Positions 26,901 to 33,604 of a stretch of DNA of 50,408 bases are shown piece after piece. Within the stretch, counting starts at the first letter, position 1; the number at the start of each line of letters is the position of its first letter. The notes beneath the pieces were generated by a model, which worked only from the letters and a program-made list of their open reading frames with translations, searched no databases and was not told the DNA's origin. The position numbers were made by a program, and so were the translations under genes. Source of the DNA: an uncultured Fenollaria sp. (GTDB lineage: Bacteria; Bacillota; Clostridia; Tissierellales; Peptoniphilaceae); NCBI RefSeq assembly GCF_946221515.1, contig NZ_CAMJVK010000005.1:1-50408 (forward strand), written 5' to 3'.

Positions 26901-28150
26901 ATGCTAAAGATTTTCTTTCTTGTTTCGTTAAGTCTCTCGATAAGTATATTTCTATCCATATTGAGCTTTTGTATCTTTTCTTTAAGCTCTTCAATGGAGT
27001 GATTGCTTATATAATCAGTGATCGAGTCGATGGACTTCTCCATGTCCTCGTTGTTGTCATCAATAGTCGATACACAAAGGGCCCTGATCTCTTCTTGAGT
27101 CATGCTCTTTAGTACCGACAGTGCCTTCTTTGTTTGTGAAACAACTAAAACAGTTTTGCCTCTTGCAAGTATATCGCCCAATAGGTTCGCTATGGTATGC
27201 GTTTTACCTGTGCCTGGCGGCCCTTGCACCAAAACAGTATCGTAGTTAGCAATTCTCTCAGCTACTTCAAGCTGCTCCTTGTTCGCTTCTTTAGTGAATA
27301 AAACGCTTTGCGAGATGCCCTCGATGTTTCTGATCTTATCCTCAAGCGTTTCCGCTCTCTCTTCTGTTTCCTTTTCCTTGATGTTTACGCCGCATAGATT
27401 AAGTAGGCTCTTGTTCACTTCCGAACCCTTTTCTATCGACTCAATCATCTCGTCAAGATTTTGTATAAAGTCAGTCTCTTTATTTCTTAAGAATAATAAG
27501 GGTCTATTGATTATGGTGAAGGCCTTATCCGTTTCGCTCACACCAGCCTCTTCATAAGATGAGTCCGTATGTAATCTCTTCGCCATAGACTTCATTAGCT
27601 CAGCCATTGACGCTGTGTCAAATGGGTGGTAGTAGTTCATGGAGATGTGCTCCATGATATTCTTTAGCTCCAAGTGATTAATGCTGTCAATCATAGATAT
27701 TAGCTTGATATCAAGAGTCATGTCTCTGTTTGTATCGCGTATAGCTATACTATCTTTCCTTGAGTCAAAATCAATTGCCGCCCTCTTTATTAATATAGGA
27801 TGATAGATATTGGCATCGTATTTAGATATTAAAATGCCATTGGCAAAGACTAATTCATATAGGTGCGATTCGTTCTCAAGCTTGTAATATAGCTCTCTGA
27901 ACTCCTTGAACAAATTTTGCACTCTAATATCTTCTTGCGTTTTTTGCGAATAAGGTCTAGTGATTCTAAGAATCACGTCGCTTGTCGAATCGCTTCCGCA
28001 AGAAAAGTAGAGGAATTTATTGTTAAGGTTAATCTCGTCCAAATACTTGTTCCAAAGCTCGTCCTTAACGTTTAATATAGGCTTGTACTTGTCGTCAATA
28101 GTTTGCCTAATGTATTTAAATAATGAAATTACTCTTTGTCTCTCGTCCAT
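23984..28150 (-). CDS. Large superfamily 1 (UPF1-like) helicase with C-terminal nuclease-like domain
   Basis: A 1388-residue protein. The N-terminal region (1-290) is unique. Walker A is VQGPPGTGKTHT (308-319). A long, coiled-coil-like insertion runs from about 390 to 960, followed by the helicase core: DEASQ, GDDEQVSP, LKEHFRS, FQGDERDIIFLT and YNVAVSRAKDQ. This motif order is that of SF1B helicases with AAA_11/AAA_12 domains. The last 100 residues resemble the Vsr/MTES_1575 restriction-like fold, but its usual Asp is Ala (YNIALL), while the Glu in VEAEG remains. It may act on DNA or RNA, in repair or in defence against phage. The partner gene is the MalQ-fold protein. Confidence 0.82.
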   Translation of the reverse strand: MDERQRVISLFKYIRQTIDDKYKPILNVKDELWNKYLDEINLNNKFLYFSCGSDSTSDVILRITRPYSQKTQEDIRVQNLFKEFRELYYKLENESHLYELVFANGILISKYDANIYHPILIKRAAIDFDSRKDSIAIRDTNRDMTLDIKLISMIDSINHLELKNIMEHISMNYYHPFDTASMAELMKSMAKRLHTDSSYEEAGVSETDKAFTIINRPLLFLRNKETDFIQNLDEMIESIEKGSEVNKSLLNLCGVNIKEKETEERAETLEDKIRNIEGISQSVLFTKEANKEQLEVAERIANYDTVLVQGPPGTGKTHTIANLLGDILARGKTVLVVSQTKKALSVLKSMTQEEIRALCVSTIDDNNEDMEKSIDSITDYISNHSIEELKEKIQKLNMDRNILIERLNETRKKIFSIKSSELKSINIGDEVFSPIDAARFLHDHDGLNKIPGEVKLYEALPISKGDIDFLYYSNEALTREDEKELNIGLPDPNSILNPEDLEKTIDAMDAALLRAKTLKEEIRRNITLKERVYLDQNALYHGKADEDFSDIYEKIDYINSLDELEDWQIKVIVSAKAGNADKKSYIRLTELITELDDYYDRNVEHLRGKRLIYPADMNQKELRQSLEEMRSRLVDGKKIKGISAMFKNSWKKVLTSVSINGQGLVTVEDMDDAIVNINLDIKISELKALFDELIYKTNDDFDREKLIENKELLSYLPLITKLMKFYDENVQSLFKLMQDKGINVNSIFVNNKVLSPHDSFIKEMKLIKNDLRKYIELADEYDLKYIPAKAKLDDTLDKLKVDEDNKSDLLLLMNTAIETKYYDSYRDSFENLKKTYEKIKILKKRNELLDELAAVAPTWKEFIYNRFDIHGLKDAPENIEENWYYKQFDGIISKINRTPYEKYQKMMTWYKKQLYDITKELASNMAWHSFMLKIKDDIEKKQALQGWQLTMKKIGKGTGKQAIGLKKEAKELMKKCQRAVPAWIMTIDKALESLDYNQKFDYLIIDEASQADISAIPILQLAKKAIIVGDDEQVSPQAVGIDQDKQRNLIDMYIKDKVANSHLYDLNSSLYDILKTSFPVLTLKEHFRSVPMIAAYSNFISYDGIIKPLRESSSTKVQPALKLVKVDGIRDDDRVNEAEANYIADEILRIKDEPDYEGKTIGAISLASEDQAKFIDKLLIEKLSLQDYDRLNILCGRPAAFQGDERDIIFLTTVDSNEKDEAMKVLNEGAYDVNKKKYNVAVSRAKDQVVLVTSLDYKKDLKLGDIRRTLIEFFINPEDKMVFDKRNRYELSSFEEDIKKELEARGVGVKTNVEAGLYNIALLAIKDDKKFIVEAEGSEFDIDDETIIDQMEKRDILERVGWNFVSIRSTKYYYDPSKAIDDLLNDMK

Positions 28151-28162
28151 TTCTTCTCCTAT

Positions 28163-29308
28163 CTATGCTAATAGTGTAAATAGTATGTGTGCTGAAAAGC
28201 CAGCTGCTAAGCCGCCTATAGTGTGTGCGAATATTGATTTGCCTGCTAGATCGTTATAGCCAAGGGCATCCATCATCGCAATATGTGTAGAAAGATAGCC
28301 TGACCAGCACATGCAGATAGCTGTGAAGACAGCTATGTCTGAAGCATTTGCTGCGCCCGTATTAATTAGTTCAGGTACTAGACCTATAGCAGCTCCTGCT
28401 GAGCCAAGTGCTGTGATTGGAACGGCTATGCACTTACCTGAAGTAAAACCAAAAAGTGGCTTGATTATAAAGCTTAGTTTGTCCGCAATCATTGGAAGTA
28501 GCTTAACGCCTTCCTTTGCTGCGCCTGTGTAAAGCCCATCTGGTCCCGGTCCATTAGTTAGTATAAGTACCACAGTGCAGATAAGTATAACTCCCGGAAC
28601 TATTGATAAGCCCATGTCTACACCTATCTTGCCTCCGTCTAATAAGGCGTCTATAAATCTATTAAAAATCGATCCTTCTCTAACTGGTCTTAGGTCCATA
28701 GTTGCCTTAGATGCGTCTGCATCGCCGACAGCCATCGCCTCAGTGCCAAATTTCTTCTTTGTAAATATCATCATAATTCTAACACTTACGATTGAACCGA
28801 TGATTGCGCCTAAATTGCCTATAAGCGCTGCCTTTATGCTGCCGTCTATCTTTAGGCCCATCATAGTAGTAGTCGTGATAAAGCCCATACCAAAGGCTGT
28901 GCCTATGTTTGTCAAGACTGGCACTTGATACTTTTTGAAATACCTTAAAAAGTTTTTGTCCTTGGCTAGAGCAAGTATCGATGGGTTGTCTGACAAGTAG
29001 CATGTCAAAACGCCGACAGATGCCGCTCCCGGCAAATCGTATATCGGCTTCATTAGCTTTGACAAGAGCTTATTGATTAAGGATATAACACCAAACTCGC
29101 TTAGTATGGCTGATAGTCCTCCTGCCACAACGGCTATGGCCATGATGTAGAAGCAGACTTCCATAAGCAAGGCATAAGCTGTATTCATAAAGGTATTAAT
29201 TAAATTGATGGCTCCCATCTTAGATGAAAGATAGTAGAAAAAGGCAAATAGTACTGCCAAGAAGATAAATGTTTCTAAGCTGATGGCTTTTTTAAATTTT
29301 CTTTCCAT
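28163..29308 (-). CDS. Gate-domain (nucleoside-recognition type) membrane protein, YjiH-like
   Basis: A 381-residue integral membrane protein with about nine hydrophobic segments. It has two gate-like halves with conserved TCYLSDNPSILALAKD and FTSGKCIAVPITALGSAGAA. Such proteins are annotated as nucleoside-recognition or CD0519-like. The gene follows the cysteine desulfidase gene by 19 bp, so it may carry cysteine, serine or a related amino acid into the cell, or export a product. This is inference from position; the family has no firm substrate. Confidence 0.75.
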   Translation of the reverse strand: MERKFKKAISLETFIFLAVLFAFFYYLSSKMGAINLINTFMNTAYALLMEVCFYIMAIAVVAGGLSAILSEFGVISLINKLLSKLMKPIYDLPGAASVGVLTCYLSDNPSILALAKDKNFLRYFKKYQVPVLTNIGTAFGMGFITTTTMMGLKIDGSIKAALIGNLGAIIGSIVSVRIMMIFTKKKFGTEAMAVGDADASKATMDLRPVREGSIFNRFIDALLDGGKIGVDMGLSIVPGVILICTVVLILTNGPGPDGLYTGAAKEGVKLLPMIADKLSFIIKPLFGFTSGKCIAVPITALGSAGAAIGLVPELINTGAANASDIAVFTAICMCWSGYLSTHIAMMDALGYNDLAGKSIFAHTIGGLAAGFSAHILFTLLA

Positions 29309-29327
29309 AATTTTTTCCTGTTAAAAT

Positions 29328-30611
29328 TTATTTTATAATCTCAAGCATCACGTCGTCAACTCTGTTAAACGCGCTTCTGCAAAGAAGTCCAACGTTTTTG
29401 ATAGTGTCTTCAATAGTGCCCGAAACAACTCCGACATTTTCCTTAGGAGTGCAGCCGTTAAGTGCTAAAAACGCGCTAAGTACTGCTTCGCCTGCACATG
29501 TCGATAGCTTTAGTGAGCAAGTGTTTTTTGCCCCGTCGCAGATAAGTCCAGTAAGGTTTGCGAACATGTTTGAGCAAGCGCCTTCAATTTGCTCGTCTGT
29601 TCCACCCATCATCATGGTGATGCCTGCTGCAGCACCAAGACCAGCTGCTATAGCACATCCGCACATGCCAGATAGCTTTCCTGAGAAAGTCTTGACAAAA
29701 CGATTGATGGCGTGGCCGAAGTATATCGCTCTAATCATGTCTTCTTTATCTAGGTCGAATTCTTCATATATTAAGTATATAGGTATGATAACGTTGATGC
29801 CTTGATTGCCGCTGCCGCCGCTTGTCATAACCATGCAGTTACCGCCCGACATCCTCATATCAGCAGCTGCTGCAGTTAGTATCCTAGTCCTTGTATAGGC
29901 ATCGTTACACAATATCTTTTTATTTTGTATCTCTTCTAGGCTTTGTCCTAAAAGCTTCGAGTTTTTAAGCTTAAGTCCTTCATTTGCGGCGTGCATATTC
30001 ATTTCAACGCCCTCTTCAATAAAGGCAAGCTCCTCCATTGGCGTAGATAAAACAAGCTCTTTAATCTTTTTTAAAGTAAGCTTTGACATAAATTCCTTCA
30101 CATCGTCCTTTGCTTCATCTAGCTTATTCTCATAAAGAACTTCGTCATCTACTTTTATGTATTCAACATTAGTATGGCCCTTTTGTAAAAGGCCCTCTAC
30201 TGTCATGTCGTCAAATTTTACACTCATCTTAACGTATATGTCAGGTGTATCTTCATCGTAGCTTAGCTTGATATTTAAAGTCTCTCTAAGCTCCTTCGCT
30301 CTAGCTATCATCTCGTCAGTAAATTTAGTTAGAACAAGAAGGCCGTCGTCCTTATTGCCTCCGCTTAGGCCCAAGATAGCCGCAAGATCAAGGCCACATG
30401 TGCCAGTATTTGGTATAGTAACGCTCTTACCATTCTTATAGATGTTCTTGCTAACAACTACATCGATCTCATTAGCCTTAGCAATGTCATCTTTTATGTA
30501 CTTTTTTATAAACGCTCCAAGGTAACACACGGCGATAGGCTCGGTGCATCCAAGGGCAGGCATGGTATCTTCTTTGATGATATCAAGAAGCTCCTTTTCT
30601 TCATTAGTCAT
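29328..30611 (-). CDS. cyuA: L-cysteine desulfidase, CyuA/YhaM family
   Basis: A 427-residue iron-sulphur enzyme that splits L-cysteine to pyruvate, ammonia and sulphide. Family motifs are TMPALGCTEPIA (Cys22), SGGNCMVMTSGGSGNQG, GMCGCAIAAGLGAAAG and CDGAKNTC, with the two cysteines seven positions apart as in the archaeal enzyme; these hold a 4Fe-4S cluster. AGGAG precedes the ATG, and a clear promoter lies upstream, back-to-back with the tryptophanase promoter. Older annotations call it UPF0597 or serine dehydratase alpha-like; serine as a second substrate cannot be excluded. Confidence 0.88.
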   Translation of the reverse strand: MTNEEKELLDIIKEDTMPALGCTEPIAVCYLGAFIKKYIKDDIAKANEIDVVVSKNIYKNGKSVTIPNTGTCGLDLAAILGLSGGNKDDGLLVLTKFTDEMIARAKELRETLNIKLSYDEDTPDIYVKMSVKFDDMTVEGLLQKGHTNVEYIKVDDEVLYENKLDEAKDDVKEFMSKLTLKKIKELVLSTPMEELAFIEEGVEMNMHAANEGLKLKNSKLLGQSLEEIQNKKILCNDAYTRTRILTAAAADMRMSGGNCMVMTSGGSGNQGINVIIPIYLIYEEFDLDKEDMIRAIYFGHAINRFVKTFSGKLSGMCGCAIAAGLGAAAGITMMMGGTDEQIEGACSNMFANLTGLICDGAKNTCSLKLSTCAGEAVLSAFLALNGCTPKENVGVVSGTIEDTIKNVGLLCRSAFNRVDDVMLEIIK

Positions 30612-30643
30612 AGTATCACTCCTAAAAAATAATCTCCAAGATG

Positions 30644-30672
30644 ATTATAACACAAAAAAGTCTTTACTTCAA
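30644..30672 (-). promoter_or_regulatory. Promoter of the cysteine desulfidase operon
   Basis: Minus-strand TTGAAG (30667-30672) and TATAAT (30644-30649), spaced by 17 bp, with an extended -10 TG (TGTTATAAT). Confidence 0.8.
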
Positions 30673-30718
30673 TGATTTTAAAAAGGAGAGAATGGTTTTT
30701 TATAAAATATTTCTTCTC

Positions 30719-30747
30719 TTGACTTTCACATGCTAAAAGCTTATACT
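30719..30747 (+). promoter_or_regulatory. Promoter of the tryptophanase gene
   Basis: TTGACT (30719-30724) and TATACT (30742-30747), spaced by 17 bp. It lies inside the apparent N-terminal extension of the open reading frame, which shows that translation must begin further down at 30793. The leader of about 40 bases has no room for a tnaC-like leader peptide. Confidence 0.82.
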
Positions 30748-30792
30748 AGAATTAGTGGACTAGGCTCACATAAAATTCAAAGGAGGTATATT

Positions 30793-32439
30793 ATGAGTGA
30801 AAAATATCCATTAAATGTTCCTACGCCAACACACTTTACATATGTGGTGAAAGACCTTCCAAAGGTGACAGTAGAAGAGCGTGAAAAGGCGCTTAAGGCG
30901 ACTCACTACAATGAGTTTGCGTTTCCATCGGGTCTCTTAACTATTGATATGCTATCTGACTCTGGTACTACTGCCATGACTAACACTCAGTGGTCGTCGA
31001 TGTTCTTAGGTGACGAGGCATATGGCAGAAACACTGGCTACTACGTTCTTCTTGATACTTTTAGAGACATCTTTGAACGCGGCGGCGAAAAGAACTGGAA
31101 GAAAACTTTAGATCTTGTTAGGACTGATTGCAGAGATGTTAAAAAGATGATGGACGAAGTTTATCTATGCGAGTATGAAGGCGGCCTATTTAATGGCGGC
31201 GCAGCGCAAATGGAAAGACCTAACTCCTTTATAATTCAACAAGGACGTGCTGCTGAATCGGTTCTTATGGAGATAGTTAGAAATATATTGACTGAGCGTC
31301 ATCCAGGCAAGGTCTTCACTATACCATCGAACGGTCACTTCGATACAACTGAAGGCAATATCAAACAAATGGGCTCTATACCAAGAAATTTATATAACAA
31401 AAAACTTTTATATGAGATACCTGAGGGCGGCAAATATGACAAGAATCCGTTCAAAGGCAATATGGATCTTGAAAAATTAGAAGAGCTAATAAATGGCGTT
31501 GGCGTCCAAAACGTTCCACTGATCTTCATGTGCATCACTAATAACACTGTCTGTGGTCAACCCGTTTCCATGGCTAACATCAGAGAAGTATATAAGATTG
31601 CTCACAAATACGATATACCACTTATTTTCGACGTGGCTCGTTGGGCAGAAAACTCATACTTTATCAAGATGAACGAAGAAGGCTACGAAGACAAGTCCAT
31701 CGCCGAGATAGCTACAGAGATGTTCTCATACTGCGACGGCTTCTGTATGTCAGCTAAAAAGGATGGTCACGCTAATATGGGTGGCATGCTAGCGTTTAGA
31801 GACAAGGGTTTATTCTGGCAAAAGTTCTCTGACTTTAATGATGACGGCTCTATGAAGATGGATGTCGGCGTAAGACTTAAGGTTAAGCAAATCTCTTGCT
31901 ACGGCAACGACTCCTACGGCGGCATGAGCGGTCACGATATCATGGCTTTAGCTGTTGGTCTATATGAAAGCTGCGACTTTAATTACATGGACAGCCGTGT
32001 TAAGCAAGTCGAGTACCTTGCTCAAGGCTTCTACAAGGCAGGAGTTAAGGGCGTTGTCCTACCTGCTGGTGGTCATGCAGTTTACATCAACATGGATGAG
32101 TTCTTCGACGGCAAGCGCGGCCACGATACTTTCGCCGGCCAAGGCTTTTCGCTTGAACTTATTAGGCGCTACGGCATAAGAGTTGCTGAACTTGGCGACT
32201 TCTCTATGGAGTATGACCTTAAGACGCCTGAGCAACAAGCTGAACTAGCAAACGTCGTTCGCTTTGCTATTGATAGAAGCAGACTTACTCAAGAGCACCT
32301 TGATTATGTTATAGCAGCTGTAAAAGCACTTTATGAAGACAGAGAAAGCATTCCAAATATGAGGATACTTTGGGGTAAGAACTTACCTATGAGACACTTC
32401 CACGCATTTTTGGAACCATATAAGCACGAAGAAAAATAA
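30793..32439 (+). CDS. tnaA: Tryptophanase (long form)
   Basis: A PLP enzyme that splits tryptophan to indole, pyruvate and ammonia. The PLP lysine is in MSAKKDGHANMGG (about Lys323). Two residues that separate tryptophanase from tyrosine phenol-lyase are of the tryptophanase type: Asp184 in HFDTTEGN (Asp137 of E. coli) and the C-terminal His in MRHFHAF (His463 of E. coli). At 548 residues it is about 75 longer than E. coli TnaA; most of the extra length is an insertion at about 97-143, between YYVLLDTFRDIFE and IIQQGRAAE. The ATG at 30793 has AAAGGAGG; an ATG at 30730 lies in the promoter. Single-gene transcript with its own terminator. Confidence 0.92.
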   Translation: MSEKYPLNVPTPTHFTYVVKDLPKVTVEEREKALKATHYNEFAFPSGLLTIDMLSDSGTTAMTNTQWSSMFLGDEAYGRNTGYYVLLDTFRDIFERGGEKNWKKTLDLVRTDCRDVKKMMDEVYLCEYEGGLFNGGAAQMERPNSFIIQQGRAAESVLMEIVRNILTERHPGKVFTIPSNGHFDTTEGNIKQMGSIPRNLYNKKLLYEIPEGGKYDKNPFKGNMDLEKLEELINGVGVQNVPLIFMCITNNTVCGQPVSMANIREVYKIAHKYDIPLIFDVARWAENSYFIKMNEEGYEDKSIAEIATEMFSYCDGFCMSAKKDGHANMGGMLAFRDKGLFWQKFSDFNDDGSMKMDVGVRLKVKQISCYGNDSYGGMSGHDIMALAVGLYESCDFNYMDSRVKQVEYLAQGFYKAGVKGVVLPAGGHAVYINMDEFFDGKRGHDTFAGQGFSLELIRRYGIRVAELGDFSMEYDLKTPEQQAELANVVRFAIDRSRLTQEHLDYVIAAVKALYEDRESIPNMRILWGKNLPMRHFHAFLEPYKHEEK

Positions 32440-32452
32440 TTTATATACGCTG

Positions 32453-32480
32453 ATGGCGGCACTTAAAGTGCCGCCATTTT
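32453..32480 (+). terminator. Terminator of the tryptophanase gene
   Basis: A perfect 11-bp GC-rich stem (32453-32463 with 32467-32477), loop TAA, then TTTT and another T-rich stretch. Confidence 0.9.
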
Positions 32481-32490
32481 GATTTGCGCG

Positions 32491-32524
32491 CAAAAAATAG
32501 AGATGCGAAATCATAATCGCATCT
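32491..32524 (-). terminator. Terminator of the yedF operon
   Basis: An 8-bp stem (AGATGCGA with TCGCATCT) with an 8-base loop, followed on the minus strand by CTATTTTTTG. It lies just after the DUF951 stop codon and faces the tryptophanase terminator. Confidence 0.8.
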
Positions 32525-32527
32525 CCA

Positions 32528-32731
32528 TCATCTTATGCTAATAAATTTTCCGCCTCTATAGATTTTTCTCACGTACTTTTCAAAGTCCTCTTTAGTAAAC
32601 TCGATTACTCTATCACATTTACTGCACTTAAGAGTGACTGCTCCATCCATTGCTATGATTTTAAATTCATCACTGCCACATGGGTGGGCCTTCTTCATCT
32701 TAACAAGGTCATTTAACTTATATAGAAGCAT
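32528..32731 (-). CDS. DUF951 small zinc-ribbon-like protein
   Basis: A 67-residue DUF951 protein, common in Firmicutes, with unknown function. A CxxC pair (LKCSKCDRVIEF) plus a single earlier cysteine (HPCGSDEF) suggest a bound metal. The stretch DLVKMKKAHPCGS is the family signature. The start codon overlaps the DUF3343 stop by one base, so it is translationally coupled and last in the yedF operon. Confidence 0.88.
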   Translation of the reverse strand: MLLYKLNDLVKMKKAHPCGSDEFKIIAMDGAVTLKCSKCDRVIEFTKEDFEKYVRKIYRGGKFISIR

Positions 32732-32946
32732 TAGTAATCAAAGACCTCGCCTTCGATTCTTTTGTCTTCAATTAGCTTATTAACTCTATCAAGCTCATCC
32801 TTGTTAAAGACTATTGATAAGCCGCAAGACAAGCTAACGTGTCTTGGTGTTGGTATCATCTTGTACTCGATTGCTTCGCTCTTAAAAACGCCTTCAGCAA
32901 GTATTGCGTGGTGAGTTGAGTTGAAGCTTAAAACATATCTCTTCAT
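32731..32946 (-). CDS. DUF3343 protein, putative Se/S carrier-like
   Basis: A 71-residue DUF3343 protein. These small proteins occur next to yedF and are proposed to carry selenium or sulphur. The conserved SCGLSIVF motif with its lone cysteine is visible, after PTPRHVSL. It overlaps yedF and the DUF951 gene by one base each (TAATG), so the three proteins are likely made in step. A direct function has not been shown. Confidence 0.85.
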   Translation of the reverse strand: MKRYVLSFNSTHHAILAEGVFKSEAIEYKMIPTPRHVSLSCGLSIVFNKDELDRVNKLIEDKRIEGEVFDY

Positions 32947-33521
32947 TATGATAAAACTATGTTTCTATCTGCCTTTTCTAATGTTTCATAGATAGTGTAC
33001 ATATTAGATATTTCACCAACTTGAAGCTTTTCTTTTAAGCCGTAGAAGTCTAGACAAGTGCCGCATGAAATGATCTTAACGCCATTGTCAGCCATGTTCT
33101 TAATGTCTTCAAGTACTTCGCTGCCTTCACAAGTTAATTTAACTCCGCCATTGAAGAAAACTATAGTCTTTGGTAGTGGAGCTGTTTGTGAAACAGTGTA
33201 TAAGAAGCTCTTGATAAGTATTGCGCCAAGCTTTTCGTCGCCGTGACCCATAACGTTAGTGCCTACACCTATAACAAATGTTTCGTCATCTGCTTTTACT
33301 TCAACTGCGTGATCTTTATTGATAGTTACTTTGTAGTCTTCGCCCACTTCTTCAACTGTAGCCTTAAGTCCCATGGACTCAGCTAGTCTTGATAAGTTTT
33401 CAGTAGCAACCTTGTTATCTACAAGTGTGCAAACTACGCCAGTTTCCATTGCGTCCAATTCTTTCTTTGTTAATATAACTGGCTTTGGACATGCCAATTT
33501 TCTTGCATCTATTTCCTTCAT
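32946..33521 (-). CDS. yedF: YedF: TusA/DsrE fusion linked to selenium metabolism
   Basis: A 191-residue protein with an N-terminal TusA-like sulphur-carrier domain (ARKLACPKPVILTK, the CPxP motif) and a C-terminal DsrE-like domain with SCGTCLDFYGL. YedF is named for its presence in selenium-using genomes and is proposed to handle selenium or sulphane sulphur. GGAGG precedes the start, and a promoter with a perfect -35 box lies upstream. Neither selD nor selA is in this window, so selenium use cannot be confirmed here. Confidence 0.9.
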   Translation of the reverse strand: MKEIDARKLACPKPVILTKKELDAMETGVVCTLVDNKVATENLSRLAESMGLKATVEEVGEDYKVTINKDHAVEVKADDETFVIGVGTNVMGHGDEKLGAILIKSFLYTVSQTAPLPKTIVFFNGGVKLTCEGSEVLEDIKNMADNGVKIISCGTCLDFYGLKEKLQVGEISNMYTIYETLEKADRNIVLS

Positions 33522-33541
33522 AAATACCGCCTCCTACTTAT

Positions 33542-33570
33542 AATGTATACTTAAAATAGATTTCTGTCAA
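33542..33570 (-). promoter_or_regulatory. Promoter of yedF-DUF3343-DUF951
   Basis: Minus-strand TTGACA (33565-33570), a perfect -35 box, with TACATT (33542-33547) 17 bp downstream. The -10 box is weak, which suggests that an activator or low basal activity is possible. Confidence 0.65.
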
Positions 33571-33604
33571 GATATTTTATACTATTATAAATAATTCTTA
33601 TACT

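Noticed and set aside
28575..29805. Plus-strand open frames of about 117 and 135 codons (28575-28928 and 29398-29805)
   Set aside because: They lie opposite cyuA and the gate-domain gene, have no ribosome-binding site and no recognisable protein features.
30730..30792. 21-residue N-terminal extension of tryptophanase
   Set aside because: It lies across the -10 box of a clear promoter; AAAGGAGG stands before the ATG at 30793.
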